Shown: positions 8,653 to 17,775, counted from the first letter of the stretch. The stretch is 64,000 nt of DNA from Alphaproteobacteria bacterium (GCA_024742275.1 JANSYS010000003.1:62001-126000); one strand, 5' to 3'. Numbers and translations are program-made. Notes: generated by a model not told the origin, from the letters alone.

Positions 8653-9893
8653 GGCGGGGACGAGTTTAGGTGATTCGCGCCTCGGCCAGGAGAGGGACGC
8701 GGGAGCAGCAGCGCGGCCAGGACGCTCGCAAGGCTGCAGCACAAGGTTGCCGACGCCATGGTCAGGTGCATGTCGCCGCCGATCGCGCCGACGGCGTAAG
8801 AGGCCACCATGGCCAGCGCCATTTGGCTGAAGCCGAGGAAGGCTGCCGCCGACCCGGCGATGTAGGGAAAGTTCTGCATCGCCCCGGCCATCGCGTTGGG
8901 CATCGTAAAGGCCATCCCCACCAGCAACAGCATCGCCGGGCCGATGACAGCGGGCGTCGACAGATGACCGATCAGCGCCGGCACGATCATGGCCACACCG
9001 GCCGCCAATCCGATCGCCGCTCCGATCCGGGTCATTCGCCGGACGCCATGGACCGGCGCGAGGCGGCCCGCGACCAGACTGCCCGACAGAAAGGCCATGA
9101 CGTTGAAAAGGGTCAGAAACCCGAAAGCCTGGGGCGACCAGCCGAGCGCCTCCATCAGCACGAACGGAGAGACCGTGGTGTAGGACATGTAGGCGCCGAA
9201 CACGCCGCCGACCGCAACGACGTAGCAGACATAGGTCCTGTTCCCGAGCAGGGTGGCGTAGTTCCGTACGATCCGGAACGGCGACAGGGCATTCTGGACC
9301 CGGTCGCGCAGTGTTTCCGGCACCTTCACCAGCGTCAGCAACAATAGGGCTAGGCCGATCAGGCCGAGCGCGACGAAATTCGCGCGCCAGCCGAATTGGG
9401 TCTCCAGGAACCCGCCGAGCGCCGGCGTGACGGCCGGGGCGAGCGACATGGACATTGCGATGTAGCTCATCACGACAGCCGTGGCCGCGCCTTCGGTGGT
9501 ATCCCGGACCATGGCCCGGGCGACAACCGGACCGGAGCAGGCACCCAGCGCCTGGAAGAAGCGGAACACGATCAGTTCGTGAATGGTCTCGGCCCGCGAG
9601 CAGGCGATGCCCGCGGCGGCGAAGATGACGAGCCCGGTCACCAGAGTGACCTTGCGACCGAATCGGTCAGCCAGTGGCCCCCAGAGCAGCTGGCTCACCG
9701 CGAACCCGCCGAGGAAGACCGTCAGGGTCAGCTGGGTCTCCGCCCTTGTCGCGCCGATCGCCTGGGACAGCGACGGCAGCGACGGGAGGTAGAGGCCAAG
9801 CGACATCTGCCCGAGCGCCACCATGAAGGTGAGCATCGCGATCGAGCCCGGCCGCGTGGCGACGAAGCCGGGCGGTGGCGAACTCGCTGTCAT
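8649..9893 (-). CDS. Bcr/CflA-family MFS exporter, second copy
   Basis: An MFS protein of 414 residues with 12 predicted TMs and the same family hallmarks: GLYLPSLPSL, motif A GPLADRFGRKVTLV, FRFFQALGACSGPVVARAMVRD and APAVTPALGGFLE. It is a paralogue of the exporter at 6638-7837 but clearly diverged. Its stop overlaps the start of the metallopeptidase (ATGA), so these two are one transcription unit. The ATG at 9893 has a modest purine-rich upstream. The substrate is unknown. Confidence 0.9.
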   Translation of the reverse strand: MTASSPPPGFVATRPGSIAMLTFMVALGQMSLGLYLPSLPSLSQAIGATRAETQLTLTVFLGGFAVSQLLWGPLADRFGRKVTLVTGLVIFAAAGIACSRAETIHELIVFRFFQALGACSGPVVARAMVRDTTEGAATAVVMSYIAMSMSLAPAVTPALGGFLETQFGWRANFVALGLIGLALLLLTLVKVPETLRDRVQNALSPFRIVRNYATLLGNRTYVCYVVAVGGVFGAYMSYTTVSPFVLMEALGWSPQAFGFLTLFNVMAFLSGSLVAGRLAPVHGVRRMTRIGAAIGLAAGVAMIVPALIGHLSTPAVIGPAMLLLVGMAFTMPNAMAGAMQNFPYIAGSAAAFLGFSQMALAMVASYAVGAIGGDMHLTMASATLCCSLASVLAALLLPRPSPGRGANHLNSSPP

Positions 9894-10001
9894 GGAAGGA
9901 TCCGCTGAGGTTGCACCCCACCGCTATAGACCCGCCGGGTGGGCGGGACAATCTCGCAACTGCGAAGACTGTTGTAGCGCCTGCACCGGTTTCCGGTTCG
10001 C

Positions 10002-10355
10002 TCACCGCTCGGCGTCGTGGACCGCCCGGGAGTCGGGCGGGGCCTCCCCCCGATCGGTCATGCCGTAGTCCCGCAGCACCGCCGCCACACGCAGCCGGTA
10101 GTCGCGGAGGATCGACGAGCGCCCCGACGCCTGGGCATCTCTGTGGGCCACGGTGTTCCGCCATTGTCGAACCGCCGCCTCGTCGCGGAACACGGACAGA
10201 GACAGAATCTTGTCCGGGTTCGAAAGACTCTGGAACCGCTCGATCGACACGAAACCATCGATCTCGTCCAGCATCGGTCGCAGGTCGGCGGCAAGGGCGA
10301 GATAGGCCTCCCGACGCCCCGGCAAGGGTTCGAGTTCGAAGATCACCGCGATCAT
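10002..10355 (-). CDS. antibiotic biosynthesis monooxygenase (ABM) domain protein
   Basis: A 117-residue protein with one ferredoxin-like ABM domain: IAVIFELEPLPGRREAYLALAADLRPML, GFVSIERFQSL, KILSLSVFRDEAAVRQWRN and HRDAQ. Small ABM proteins include cofactor-free oxygenases of quinones and heme-degrading enzymes; His in WRNTVAHRDAQ is typical of many. Its start overlaps the stop of the NIPSNAP gene (ATGA), so the two are co-translated. The function is otherwise open. Confidence 0.85.
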   Translation of the reverse strand: MIAVIFELEPLPGRREAYLALAADLRPMLDEIDGFVSIERFQSLSNPDKILSLSVFRDEAAVRQWRNTVAHRDAQASGRSSILRDYRLRVAAVLRDYGMTDRGEAPPDSRAVHDAER

Positions 10356-10681
10356 GGCCGAACCGCCGGCGCGTGTGGCGCGGAGGCGAGGGTGAGGAAG
10401 GTCCGGTTCTCCTTCAGGATGAATCGTTCGGTCCGGGCGAACTCGTAGTTGCGACGGCCCGCCGGATCGTCGGCCAACCGGGCACGGTATGCCTCGTAGG
10501 CGGCCAGGCTCTCGATCGAGTAGATGCCGTAGGCGCGGGTGGCCGACCCTTCATGCGGCGCGAAGTAGCCGATCAGATCGGCGCCGCAACGCGGGATCGC
10601 CTCGCCCCAGGTCCGGGAATAGGCCGCAAAGGCCGCGCGTTTGTAGGGATCGATCTCGTACTCGATGACACAGGTGATCAT
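10352..10681 (-). CDS. NIPSNAP-family protein
   Basis: A 109-residue dimeric alpha-beta barrel protein: MITCVIEYEIDPYKRAAFAAYSRTW, GADLIGYFAPHEGS, AYGIYSIESLAAYEAYRARL and FILKENRTFL. This is the bacterial NIPSNAP pattern, related in fold to ABM proteins. The start at 10681 is chosen because homology begins there; the frame stays open upstream through the regulator's promoter. It is the first gene of a two-gene unit with the ABM gene and is divergent from an ArsR-type regulator. Confidence 0.85.
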   Translation of the reverse strand: MITCVIEYEIDPYKRAAFAAYSRTWGEAIPRCGADLIGYFAPHEGSATRAYGIYSIESLAAYEAYRARLADDPAGRRNYEFARTERFILKENRTFLTLASAPHAPAVRP

Positions 10682-10699
10682 GGCGGGCTCCTCGGTTTC

Positions 10700-10724
10700 G
10701 GTCCGCCGAAAGTGCCGCCGGACC
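10700..10724. promoter_or_regulatory. possible operator between the NIPSNAP gene and the ArsR gene
   Basis: Inverted arms GGTCCG and CGGACC separated by 13 bases lie 18 bases upstream of the NIPSNAP start in the 135-base divergent gap. In GC-rich DNA a 6-base palindrome is weak evidence on its own. Confidence 0.25.
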
Positions 10725-10816
10725 AGCGGCGGATGCTTCGGTCTGGGCCGTAGCGTCGCGGCCGATCCGAGGCTAGGGTTCCGACGAAACGCAACCGCCG
10801 CGGCCGGGAGTGCCCC

Positions 10817-11518
10817 ATGGTCAACACCAACCGCATCGCGGAGATCGGACTGCTGATCGGCGAGCCCGCCCGGGCGGCGATGCTGGACGCTCTGATGGAT
10901 GGGCGGGCGCTCACCGCGGGCGAACTTGCCGGTGTCGCGGGGATCACGCCGCAGACAGCCAGCGGCCATCTCGCCCGATTGTCCGACGCCAATCTGCTGG
11001 CGGTCGAACGGCAGGGCCGCCACCGCTATCACCGCCTCGCCTCGGCTGAGGTGGCGGACCTGATCGAGAGCGTCGCCCGGATCGCCGCCGTCACCCTGCC
11101 GCAGACCCGCAGACCGGTGACCGGCCCGCGCGACGCTCAGATGCGCCTTGCCCGGACCTGCTACGACCATCTGGCCGGCGGTCTTGGGGTCGCCGTGACC
11201 GACGCTCTGGTGGCCAAGGGCGTCATCGCCTTCGACGACGGCGCCGGTATCGTGGCCCCGGACGGACTCGACCGGCTTGCCGCGTTGGGCATAGCGGTCG
11301 ATGACGCGGCCCGGCGCACGACGCGGCCGCTATGCCGACCCTGCCTCGACTGGAGCGAGCGCCGCCCTCACCTGGCCGGGCGGCTGGGAGCCGCGGTCTG
11401 TCGCCATTTTCTGGAGCGACACTGGGTCACCCGGATCGCGGACAGCCGGGCGCTGTTCATCACGCCGAAGGGCCGTCAGGCGCTCCGCGCCGAGTTCGGC
11501 ATTGCCGAGATCGGTTGA
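10817..11518 (+). CDS. ArsR-family winged-helix regulator with C-terminal domain (YdfF-like)
   Basis: A 233-residue regulator. Residues 1-80 form an ArsR helix-turn-helix: IGEPARAAMLDALMDGRALTAGELA, ITPQTASGHLARLSDANLL, then the wing GRHRYHRLASAEVADLIE. The C-terminal half carries CYDHLAGGLGVAVTDAL and CRPCLDWSERRPHLAGRLGAAVC, a conserved extension with clustered Cys/His that may bind a ligand or metal. GGGAG lies upstream of ATG 10817. It is divergent from the NIPSNAP-ABM pair and is the obvious candidate to control it. Confidence 0.88.
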   Translation: MVNTNRIAEIGLLIGEPARAAMLDALMDGRALTAGELAGVAGITPQTASGHLARLSDANLLAVERQGRHRYHRLASAEVADLIESVARIAAVTLPQTRRPVTGPRDAQMRLARTCYDHLAGGLGVAVTDALVAKGVIAFDDGAGIVAPDGLDRLAALGIAVDDAARRTTRPLCRPCLDWSERRPHLAGRLGAAVCRHFLERHWVTRIADSRALFITPKGRQALRAEFGIAEIG

Positions 11519-11629
11519 GCCGCCGCCACCCGGACGTCGTGGGCGCCGATCGCCGGTCGCGTCGATCCGTCACACCTAGATGTCGGTTTCGCTATCGAAG
11601 CCGACGCCCGAGCCGCTATATCTCCTGCC

Positions 11630-11830
11630 ATGAACACATTCGTCATCATTCTGCTGCTCCTCGCCTTGGCGGCCACCGTCGGCGCTCTGGCATGGGGCGT
11701 TATCGCCATGGCCCGCGGCGGCGACTTCAACGCCAAGTGGTCCAACAAAATGATGCGCTACCGCATCCTGTTTCAGGCAATCGCGCTCTGCGTCTTCATG
11801 GCGCTGCTGTCGATGGTCGGCACCGGCTAG
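11630..11830 (+). CDS. HIG1-domain-like twin-transmembrane protein
   Basis: A 66-residue membrane protein with two TM helices (about 3-27 and 43-63). The connecting loop NAKWSNKMMRYRILFQAIAL matches the RxRxxxQ core of HIG1-type proteins (hypoxia-induced gene 1), which associate with cytochrome oxidase in mitochondria. It is 12 bases upstream of the cobalamin adenosyltransferase gene, a neighbour pairing I recall from other alphaproteobacteria. No good Shine-Dalgarno precedes the ATG. Confidence 0.8.
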   Translation: MNTFVIILLLLALAATVGALAWGVIAMARGGDFNAKWSNKMMRYRILFQAIALCVFMALLSMVGTG

Positions 11831-11842
11831 GGACGCGGGCCC

Positions 11843-12418
11843 ATGGTGAAGCTCACGAAGATCTACACCCGCGGCGGCGATGCGGGAGAGACCTCGCTCG
11901 GCGATGGAACGAGGGTGCCGAAGCACGCGCCACGTCCTGCCGCCTACGGAACCGTTGACGAGGCCAACGCCGTGATCGGCATCGCGCGCCTGACGGCGGT
12001 GGCCGATGGCGGCGAAGCGGCGGACGCCATGCTCGCGCGGATCCAGAACGATCTGTTCGACCTCGGCGCCGATCTCTGCACGCCGGAAGAAGAAAACCCG
12101 AAATACCCGCCGCTGCGTGTCACCACCGGCCAGGTCGCGCGCCTGGAGGCGGAGATCGACGCCATGAACGCCGAGCTGCAGCCCCTCAACTCCTTCATCC
12201 TGCCCGGCGGCAAACCGACCGCCGCGCAACTGCACCTGGCACGAACCGTGGCGCGGCGGGCCGAACGGGAAATCACCCGGGCCGCCGAACTGGAACCGGT
12301 CGGCGCCGAGGCGGTCAAATACATCAATCGACTTTCCGATCACCTGTTCGTCCTGGCGCGCTGGATCAACGACCGCGGTGCGACGGACGTCCTGTGGGTG
12401 CCGGGCGCGAACCGATAG
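11843..12418 (+). CDS. pduO: cob(I)yrinic acid a,c-diamide adenosyltransferase, PduO type
   Basis: Transfers the adenosyl group of ATP to cob(I)alamin, making adenosylcobalamin. The 191-residue protein starts with the ATP-binding motif KIYTRGGDAGETSLGDG and continues with YGTVDEANAVIG, RIQNDLFDLGADLC, FILPGGKPTAAQLHLARTVARRAER and INRLSDHLFVLAR, all PduO/MMAB signatures rather than CobO or EutT. Being next to etfBA and hbd suggests a link to acyl-CoA metabolism, for example methylmalonyl-CoA mutase elsewhere in the genome. Confidence 0.93.
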   Translation: MVKLTKIYTRGGDAGETSLGDGTRVPKHAPRPAAYGTVDEANAVIGIARLTAVADGGEAADAMLARIQNDLFDLGADLCTPEEENPKYPPLRVTTGQVARLEAEIDAMNAELQPLNSFILPGGKPTAAQLHLARTVARRAEREITRAAELEPVGAEAVKYINRLSDHLFVLARWINDRGATDVLWVPGANR

Positions 12419-12492
12419 CCACCCGACAAAGACCGCGAGGGAAAGGAACCGACCGATTCGCCGATTTACGCCGGCTGCGCACCGGGGCCGGG

Positions 12493-12521
12493 TTGACTCG
12501 CGACCGGGCGCTTTCTAAAGA
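12493..12521 (+). promoter_or_regulatory. candidate sigma-70 promoter for etfBA-hbd
   Basis: TTGACT, a 17-base spacer and TAAAGA lie 70-98 bases before the etfB start. The -35 box is good and the -10 box fair. The 172-base gap after pduO supports a separate promoter here. Confidence 0.5.
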
Positions 12522-12590
12522 GCGGGGTCTCGCGAAAGAACTGCTTTCGGTCTCGTCAGACCGCCTGATCCGAAATCGTCCGAGGGAGCC

Positions 12591-13340
12591 ATGAAGGTAC
12601 TCGTCCCCGTCAAGCGGGTGATCGACTACAACGTTAAGGTCCGCGTCAAGGCAGACCAGAGCGGTGTCGAGCTCGCCAATGTGAAGATGTCGATGAACCC
12701 GTTCGACGAAATCGCCGTCGAAGAGGCGATTCGTATGAAGGAAGCCGGCAAGGTCACCGAAGTCGTGGCCGTCTCCATCGGCCCGACCCAGGCGCAGGAG
12801 ACCATCCGGACGGCTCTCGCCATGGGCGCCGATCGCGGCATCCACGTCGTCCATGACGGCGATGTCGAGCCGCTCGCCGTCGCTAAGATGCTCAAGGGCA
12901 TCGTCGAGAAGGAGAGCCCGGAGCTCTGCATCCTCGGCAAGCAGGCGATCGACGACGACTGCAACCAGACCGGTCAGATGCTGTCCGCCCTGCTCGGCTG
13001 GAGCCAGGCGACCTTCGCCTCCAAGATCGAGGTCGGCGACGGCGAGGCCACGGTGACCCGGGAAGTCGACGGCGGCCTGGAGACGATCAAGGTCAAGACA
13101 CCGGCGATCGTCACCACGGATCTTCGACTGAACGAGCCGCGTTACGCTTCGCTGCCGAACATCATGAAGGCGAAGAAGAAGCCGATCGATCAGATGAGTC
13201 CGGCCGATCTGGGCGTCGACCCGGCGCCGCGGCTGCAGACCATCAAGGTCGTCGAGCCCCAGAAGCGCGAAGGCGGCTCCAAGGTGGCCGACGTCGCCGA
13301 GCTTGTCGCGAAGCTGAAGAATGAAGCGAAGGTGATCTGA
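12591..13340 (+). CDS. etfB: electron transfer flavoprotein beta subunit
   Basis: The 249-residue small ETF subunit, which binds AMP and with EtfA passes electrons from acyl-CoA dehydrogenases to ETF:quinone oxidoreductase. Visible signatures: [64 protein letters not shown] and the recognition-loop region [27 protein letters not shown] precedes the ATG by a few bases. etfA follows after 2 bases. Confidence 0.97.
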   Translation: MKVLVPVKRVIDYNVKVRVKADQSGVELANVKMSMNPFDEIAVEEAIRMKEAGKVTEVVAVSIGPTQAQETIRTALAMGADRGIHVVHDGDVEPLAVAKMLKGIVEKESPELCILGKQAIDDDCNQTGQMLSALLGWSQATFASKIEVGDGEATVTREVDGGLETIKVKTPAIVTTDLRLNEPRYASLPNIMKAKKKPIDQMSPADLGVDPAPRLQTIKVVEPQKREGGSKVADVAELVAKLKNEAKVI

Positions 13341-13342
13341 TC

Positions 13343-14281
13343 ATGAGCACGCTGGTCTTCTTCGAACACACAAACGACGCCATTTCCCCCGCCAGCCTGC
13401 ACGCGGTCACGGCCGCCGCCGAGATGGGCGGCGACGTGGTCGCCCTGATCGCCGGCTCAGGCTGCGACGGTGCTGCCCAGGCCGCCGCCAAGGTCGCGGG
13501 CGTGTCGAAGGTCATCAAGGTCGACAGTGCCGAGTACGGCCACACCCTGGCCGAGAACCTGGCGCCCCTGATCGCCAAGCTGGCCGACGGCCACAGCCAT
13601 GTGGTGGCGACCGCGACGACCGTCGGCAAGAACATCATGCCGCGCGTCGCCGCTCTTCTGGACGTGGCGCAGGTTTCCGACATCGTCGAGGTGGTGGACG
13701 CCGATACCTTCGTGCGGCCGATCTATGCCGGCAACGCGTTGGCGACGGTGAAGTCGTCGGATGCGATCAAGGTCGTTACCGTGCGCGGCACCAACTTCGA
13801 GCCGGCCGCCGCCGAGGGCGGTTCGGCCAGCGTCGAGGACGGATCGGCCGCGGGCGATGCGGGCCTGTCGAGCTTCGTCGGTCAGGAACTGTCGAAGTCC
13901 GACCGTCCGGAGCTGACCTCGGCCAAGGTCGTGATCTCCGGCGGCCGCGGCATGCAGAACGGCGAGAACTTCAAGATGCTCGAGGAAATCGCCGATAAGC
14001 TCGGGGCTGCCGTCGGCGCGTCGCGCGCGGCGGTGGACGCGGGCTTCGTTCCGAACGACTATCAGGTCGGTCAGACCGGCAAGGTGGTCGCGCCGGAGCT
14101 GTATATCGCGGTCGGCATTTCCGGAGCGATCCAGCACCTGGCCGGTATGAAGGACAGCAAGGTCATCGTCGCCATCAACAAGGACGAGGAGGCGCCGATC
14201 TTCCAGGTCGCCGACTACGGTCTGGTGGCCGATCTCTTCAAGGCGGTGCCGGAGCTCAGTGAGGCTCTCGACAACGCCTAA
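13343..14281 (+). CDS. etfA: electron transfer flavoprotein alpha subunit
   Basis: The 312-residue FAD-binding ETF subunit. The C-terminal FAD domain is clear: [81 protein letters not shown] and YGLVADLF. The N-terminal domain includes [23 protein letters not shown]. It forms a heterodimer with EtfB, encoded 2 bases upstream. The hbd gene follows after 78 bases, which include a small palindrome (CGCCCG-AA-CGGGCG, 14334-14347). Confidence 0.97.
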   Translation: MSTLVFFEHTNDAISPASLHAVTAAAEMGGDVVALIAGSGCDGAAQAAAKVAGVSKVIKVDSAEYGHTLAENLAPLIAKLADGHSHVVATATTVGKNIMPRVAALLDVAQVSDIVEVVDADTFVRPIYAGNALATVKSSDAIKVVTVRGTNFEPAAAEGGSASVEDGSAAGDAGLSSFVGQELSKSDRPELTSAKVVISGGRGMQNGENFKMLEEIADKLGAAVGASRAAVDAGFVPNDYQVGQTGKVVAPELYIAVGISGAIQHLAGMKDSKVIVAINKDEEAPIFQVADYGLVADLFKAVPELSEALDNA

Positions 14282-14359
14282 CCAAATCCGCCCTTCGCGC
14301 CGCCGAGATCATGTAGGGGGCGCGGGGGCGAACCGCCCGAACGGGCGCCCGGAGGGGCC

Positions 14360-15229
14360 ATGGAACGGATCGGCATCATCGGCGCCGGTCAGATGGGTAC
14401 CGGCATCGCGCAGGTCTGCGCGGTCGCCGGCTATGACGTCCGGATGATCGATATCAAGGACGAGGTTATCGCCGCGTCCCTCGACACAATAGAGACGAAC
14501 CTCTCCCGCCAGGTGGCGCGCGACCGACTGTCCACCGAGTCGGCGGAGATCGCTCTGCAGCGCATCGTCACCGGCAAGGACTACGCGCTGCTTTCCGACT
14601 GCGATCTGGTTATCGAGGCGGCGAGCGAGGACGAGGAGGTCAAGCGCGACGTCCTGAGATCCCTCGTGCCGCATCTGGCGCCGCACGCGATCGTCGCAAC
14701 GAACAGCTCTTCCCTGTCGATCACCAGACTCGCCGCCGCCACCGACCGGCCCGGCAAGTTCGTCGGCATGCATTTCATGAATCCGGTGCCGGTGATGCAG
14801 CTCGTCGAGTTGATCCGCGCGATTCAGACCGAGCAGGCGACCTTCGACGCGGTTCGAAAGTTGGCCGAATCCCTTGGTAAGACGGTGAGCGTGGCGGAGG
14901 ATTTCCCCGCCTTCATCGTGAACCGCATTCTGATGCCGATGATCAACGAGGCGATCTACACGCTGTATGCTGGCGTCGGGTCGGTCGAGAGCATCGACAC
15001 CGCGATGAAACTCGGCGCCAACCATCCGATGGGCCCGCTGGAACTGGCCGATTTCATCGGTCTCGACACCTGTCTCGCGATCATGCATTCGCTGCATAGC
15101 GGCTTGGCTGACGCGAAGTACCAGCCTTGCCCGCTGCTGGTGAAGTATGTCGAAGCCGGCTGGCTCGGCCGCAAGACCAAGCGCGGTTTCTACGACTACC
15201 ACTCCGAGAAGCCGATCCCGACACGTTGA
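14360..15229 (+). CDS. hbd: 3-hydroxybutyryl-CoA dehydrogenase
   Basis: NAD(P)-dependent oxidation of 3-hydroxyacyl-CoA to 3-oxoacyl-CoA, in fatty acid, butyrate or polyhydroxybutyrate metabolism. The 289-residue protein has the Rossmann motif GIIGAGQMGTGIAQV (4-18), the substrate/catalytic segment GMHFMNPVPVMQLVE with its His, and PAFIVNRILMPMINEAIY and GANHPMGPLELADFIGLD in the C-terminal dimerisation domain. GGAGGGG precedes the ATG. It is last in the etfBA-hbd unit, which supplies the electron acceptor of the same pathway. Confidence 0.95.
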   Translation: MERIGIIGAGQMGTGIAQVCAVAGYDVRMIDIKDEVIAASLDTIETNLSRQVARDRLSTESAEIALQRIVTGKDYALLSDCDLVIEAASEDEEVKRDVLRSLVPHLAPHAIVATNSSSLSITRLAAATDRPGKFVGMHFMNPVPVMQLVELIRAIQTEQATFDAVRKLAESLGKTVSVAEDFPAFIVNRILMPMINEAIYTLYAGVGSVESIDTAMKLGANHPMGPLELADFIGLDTCLAIMHSLHSGLADAKYQPCPLLVKYVEAGWLGRKTKRGFYDYHSEKPIPTR

Positions 15230-15447
15230 GGCGGGTTCTGCCTCCCGGCGCCGGACGCGGTCTTTCAGACAGTGTCCCGACGTAGAGCTGGTACAACGAC
15301 GCCTGCAGCACGGCGCAGCGACGCAACGGGCCACGATTGCCGAGGCACGATTGCCTAGGGCGGACCGATCGGGTACACCGCGCGGAGTGTCGGCGGTGCG
15401 CGAAGCGCGCACGCCGGCGGCCCAGCCGGAGCTGTGACCCTGTTTCC
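15230..15447 (+). other. 218-base gap with a small direct repeat and a hairpin
   Basis: No gene is evident. CACGATTGCC occurs twice, 14 bases apart (15332 and 15346), and GTGCGCG-AAG-CGCGCAC (15396-15412) forms a 7-base-pair hairpin about 35 bases before the permease start. Neither is followed by a T run, so neither looks like an intrinsic terminator. Confidence 0.35.
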
Positions 15448-16278
15448 ATGACGCCAGCGCCCCGTTTCCTTTCCACGCCAGCGGATATCGCCCGTTCGCT
15501 TGCTCGGCATCGCCTGATTCTGCGCCAACTAGTCCGCCGGGACATCCTCTCGCGCTACCGCAAATCGGCGCTCGGCATGCTGTGGGCGCTTTTGACGCCG
15601 CTGCTGACCTTCGTCGTCTACGCCTATGTGTTCAGCGCCATCCTCAAGGTCCGGTTTCCGTCCCGGGTGCCTGACGTGGAGTACAACTACGGCATCATTC
15701 TGTTCTCAGGGCTCATGCTGCACTTTTTCATCACCGAAGTGCTGACGCGGTCGCCGGTTCTGGTTCTGGAGAACGTCAATTTCGTAAAGAAAGTCGTCTT
15801 TCCGCTGGAGATGCTATCCCTGGTGGCGACCGGCTCGGCTGCGGTGACCCTGGGCTTTAATTTCCTGGTCCTGGTGGCGGCGGTCCTGGTGTTCAACGGT
15901 GCGGTTCCTTGGACCGTGCTCCTCGTACCCCTGGCCTGGATTCCGTTCTTCGCCGTCGTGATCGGTATCTCCTGGTTCTTCGCCTCTCTCGGCGTCTACC
16001 TGCGGGATATCGGCCATGTGGTCGGCATCCTGTCGACCGTGCTGCTGTTCGGCAGTCCGATTCTGTTCCCGCCCGAAACCCTGCCGGAGTTCCTCAAGAC
16101 CCTGATCTGGTTCAATCCCCTATCGATCCCCGTCCACGCGACCCGCGACCTGGCGCTATGGGGCGTGATGCCGAACCTGGAGCATCTGGCGATCTATAGC
16201 GCCGCAGCCTTTGTCTTCCTGTGGTGCGGCGCCTTCTGGTTTCAACGCACCAAGCGGGGCTTCGCCGATGTCCTCTGA
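15448..16278 (+). CDS. ABC-2 polysaccharide exporter permease (Wzm-like)
   Basis: A 276-residue inner-membrane permease with six TM helices. N-terminal features LILRQLVRRDILSRYRKSALGMLWALLTPLL and the later NFVKKVVFPLEMLSLVA, together with the central SLGVYLRDIGHVVGILSTVLLFGSPI, are typical of Wzm/KpsM/TagG exporters of undecaprenyl-linked glycans. The ATG at 15448 begins the conserved part. Its last 11 bases overlap the start of the ATPase gene. No glycosyltransferase genes adjoin, so this exporter is separated from its biosynthetic locus. Confidence 0.92.
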   Translation: MTPAPRFLSTPADIARSLARHRLILRQLVRRDILSRYRKSALGMLWALLTPLLTFVVYAYVFSAILKVRFPSRVPDVEYNYGIILFSGLMLHFFITEVLTRSPVLVLENVNFVKKVVFPLEMLSLVATGSAAVTLGFNFLVLVAAVLVFNGAVPWTVLLVPLAWIPFFAVVIGISWFFASLGVYLRDIGHVVGILSTVLLFGSPILFPPETLPEFLKTLIWFNPLSIPVHATRDLALWGVMPNLEHLAIYSAAAFVFLWCGAFWFQRTKRGFADVL

Positions 16279-17641
16279 GGTGCTGCATTCGGACGCGCCA
16301 CCGGCCGTCGGCGAGCCCGCGATCGTCATCCGTGACGTCTCGAAGGCTTTCTCGGTCTTCAAGCGTCCGGCCGACCGACTGCTGCAGATGCTGTCGATGG
16401 GGTTGGGGCGGTACTACGACGTTTTCATGGCCCTGCAGGGCGTGTCGCTGACCGTCAACAGAGGCGAGACCGTCGGCATCGTGGGCTCCAACGGTTCCGG
16501 CAAGTCGACCCTGCTGCAGGTCATTGCCGGGCTGCTGCAGCCCAACGGCGGTACGGTAGAGGTCCGCGGTCGACCGGCAGCGCTCCTGGAACTCGGCGCA
16601 GGCTTCAATCCGGAATTCACCGGGCGCGAGAACATCTACCTGAACGCCGCGATTCTGGGCCTGACCCAGGAGGAAATCGACGCCCGGTTCGACAGCATCG
16701 TCGAGTTCTCGGGCCTCGCCGATTTCATCGATCGGGCCGTCAACACCTACTCAAGCGGCATGTACGTGCGGCTGGCCTTCTCCGTCGCGGTCAGCGTCGA
16801 TCCCGACATCCTGATCGTCGACGAGGCGTTGGCGGTGGGCGACGAGGGGTTCCAGCGCAAGTGCCTGGCGCGCATCGAGGCGATGCGTGACGCCGGTGCG
16901 ACCATCCTTTTCGTCAGCCACGCGATGGGCATGATCACTCAGCTCTGCGACCGGGCGATCCTTATGGACCGCGGCGAGGTGCTGATCGACGGCGATCCCA
17001 AAGAAGTCGCATCGAACTATTTCCGGCTGACCCACGCCCCCGGCAGCGACAGGGAACGTATCCGGGCTGAGATTCTCGGTCGCGCGCCCACGTCAGCCGA
17101 CGACCGGTCAGTCCAAGAAGTCGAGTCCGGCCTTGACGAGACCTTCGTGAGCGAGAGCCGGGTCGAGCATGGCGGCAAAGGGGCGATGATCGACGATCCC
17201 AGGATCGAAACCGTGAACGGCCAGCGGGTCAATCTGCTGGTCCGCGGCCGTTCCTATGTCCTCCGCTACAAGGTCACCTTTGGCGGCGCCTGTAAGAAGG
17301 TTCGGTTCGCTACCCTGTTCAAGACCAAGACCGGCATCGAGATCGGCGGTAGAGCCACCCAACGCCTTGGCGACGATCTGCCGGACTTCGCGCCGGGTGA
17401 GAGCGTATCGGTGGCCTTCGAATTCACCTGCGCGCTGATGCCTGGAACCTATTTCGCCAATACCGGCGTCAATGGCCTTGTGGACGGCGAACGGCAGTCG
17501 TTGCATCGGATTCTCGATGCTCTGATGTTTCAGGTCTTGCCGGATTCGGACGACAGCGTGGTTGGCGTGGTGGATCTCGGCCTTATCCCCTCGATCGAAC
17601 GCATGCCGCGGACCGCGGCGGCGCTCGAAGACGACGGCTGA
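16268..17641 (+). CDS. ABC exporter ATPase with C-terminal carbohydrate-binding domain (Wzt-like)
   Basis: A 457-residue ATPase. The N-terminal nucleotide-binding domain has Walker A GSNGSGKST, a signature region reduced to NTYSSGMYVRLAFSVAVSV (as in the Wzt/TagH subfamily), Walker B ILIVDEALAVGDE and the switch His in FVSHAMG. From about residue 270 a beta-sandwich extension follows (YVLRYKVTFGGACKKVRFATLFKTKTG…FEFTCALMPGTYFANTGVNG), matching the Wzt C-terminal domain that recognises the glycan's terminal modification before export. The ATG at 16268 overlaps the permease by 11 bases. It is the partner of that permease. Confidence 0.92.
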   Translation: MSSEVLHSDAPPAVGEPAIVIRDVSKAFSVFKRPADRLLQMLSMGLGRYYDVFMALQGVSLTVNRGETVGIVGSNGSGKSTLLQVIAGLLQPNGGTVEVRGRPAALLELGAGFNPEFTGRENIYLNAAILGLTQEEIDARFDSIVEFSGLADFIDRAVNTYSSGMYVRLAFSVAVSVDPDILIVDEALAVGDEGFQRKCLARIEAMRDAGATILFVSHAMGMITQLCDRAILMDRGEVLIDGDPKEVASNYFRLTHAPGSDRERIRAEILGRAPTSADDRSVQEVESGLDETFVSESRVEHGGKGAMIDDPRIETVNGQRVNLLVRGRSYVLRYKVTFGGACKKVRFATLFKTKTGIEIGGRATQRLGDDLPDFAPGESVSVAFEFTCALMPGTYFANTGVNGLVDGERQSLHRILDALMFQVLPDSDDSVVGVVDLGLIPSIERMPRTAAALEDDG

Positions 17642-17775
17642 TCAGACACGAACGGCGTCGAATGGATCGGCGTCGAGCCGGCGGCTTGATCGGTCTTACC
17701 TTCTCCGGCCATCCGGCTATCATCGCGACAAGCCCCAGCAAGGGGCGACCAGACATCCATGGGAGGAAACAACGG

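Noticed and set aside
15332-15355. CRISPR-like direct repeats before the Wzm gene
   Set aside because: Only two 10-base copies 14 bases apart, with no spacers or cas genes.
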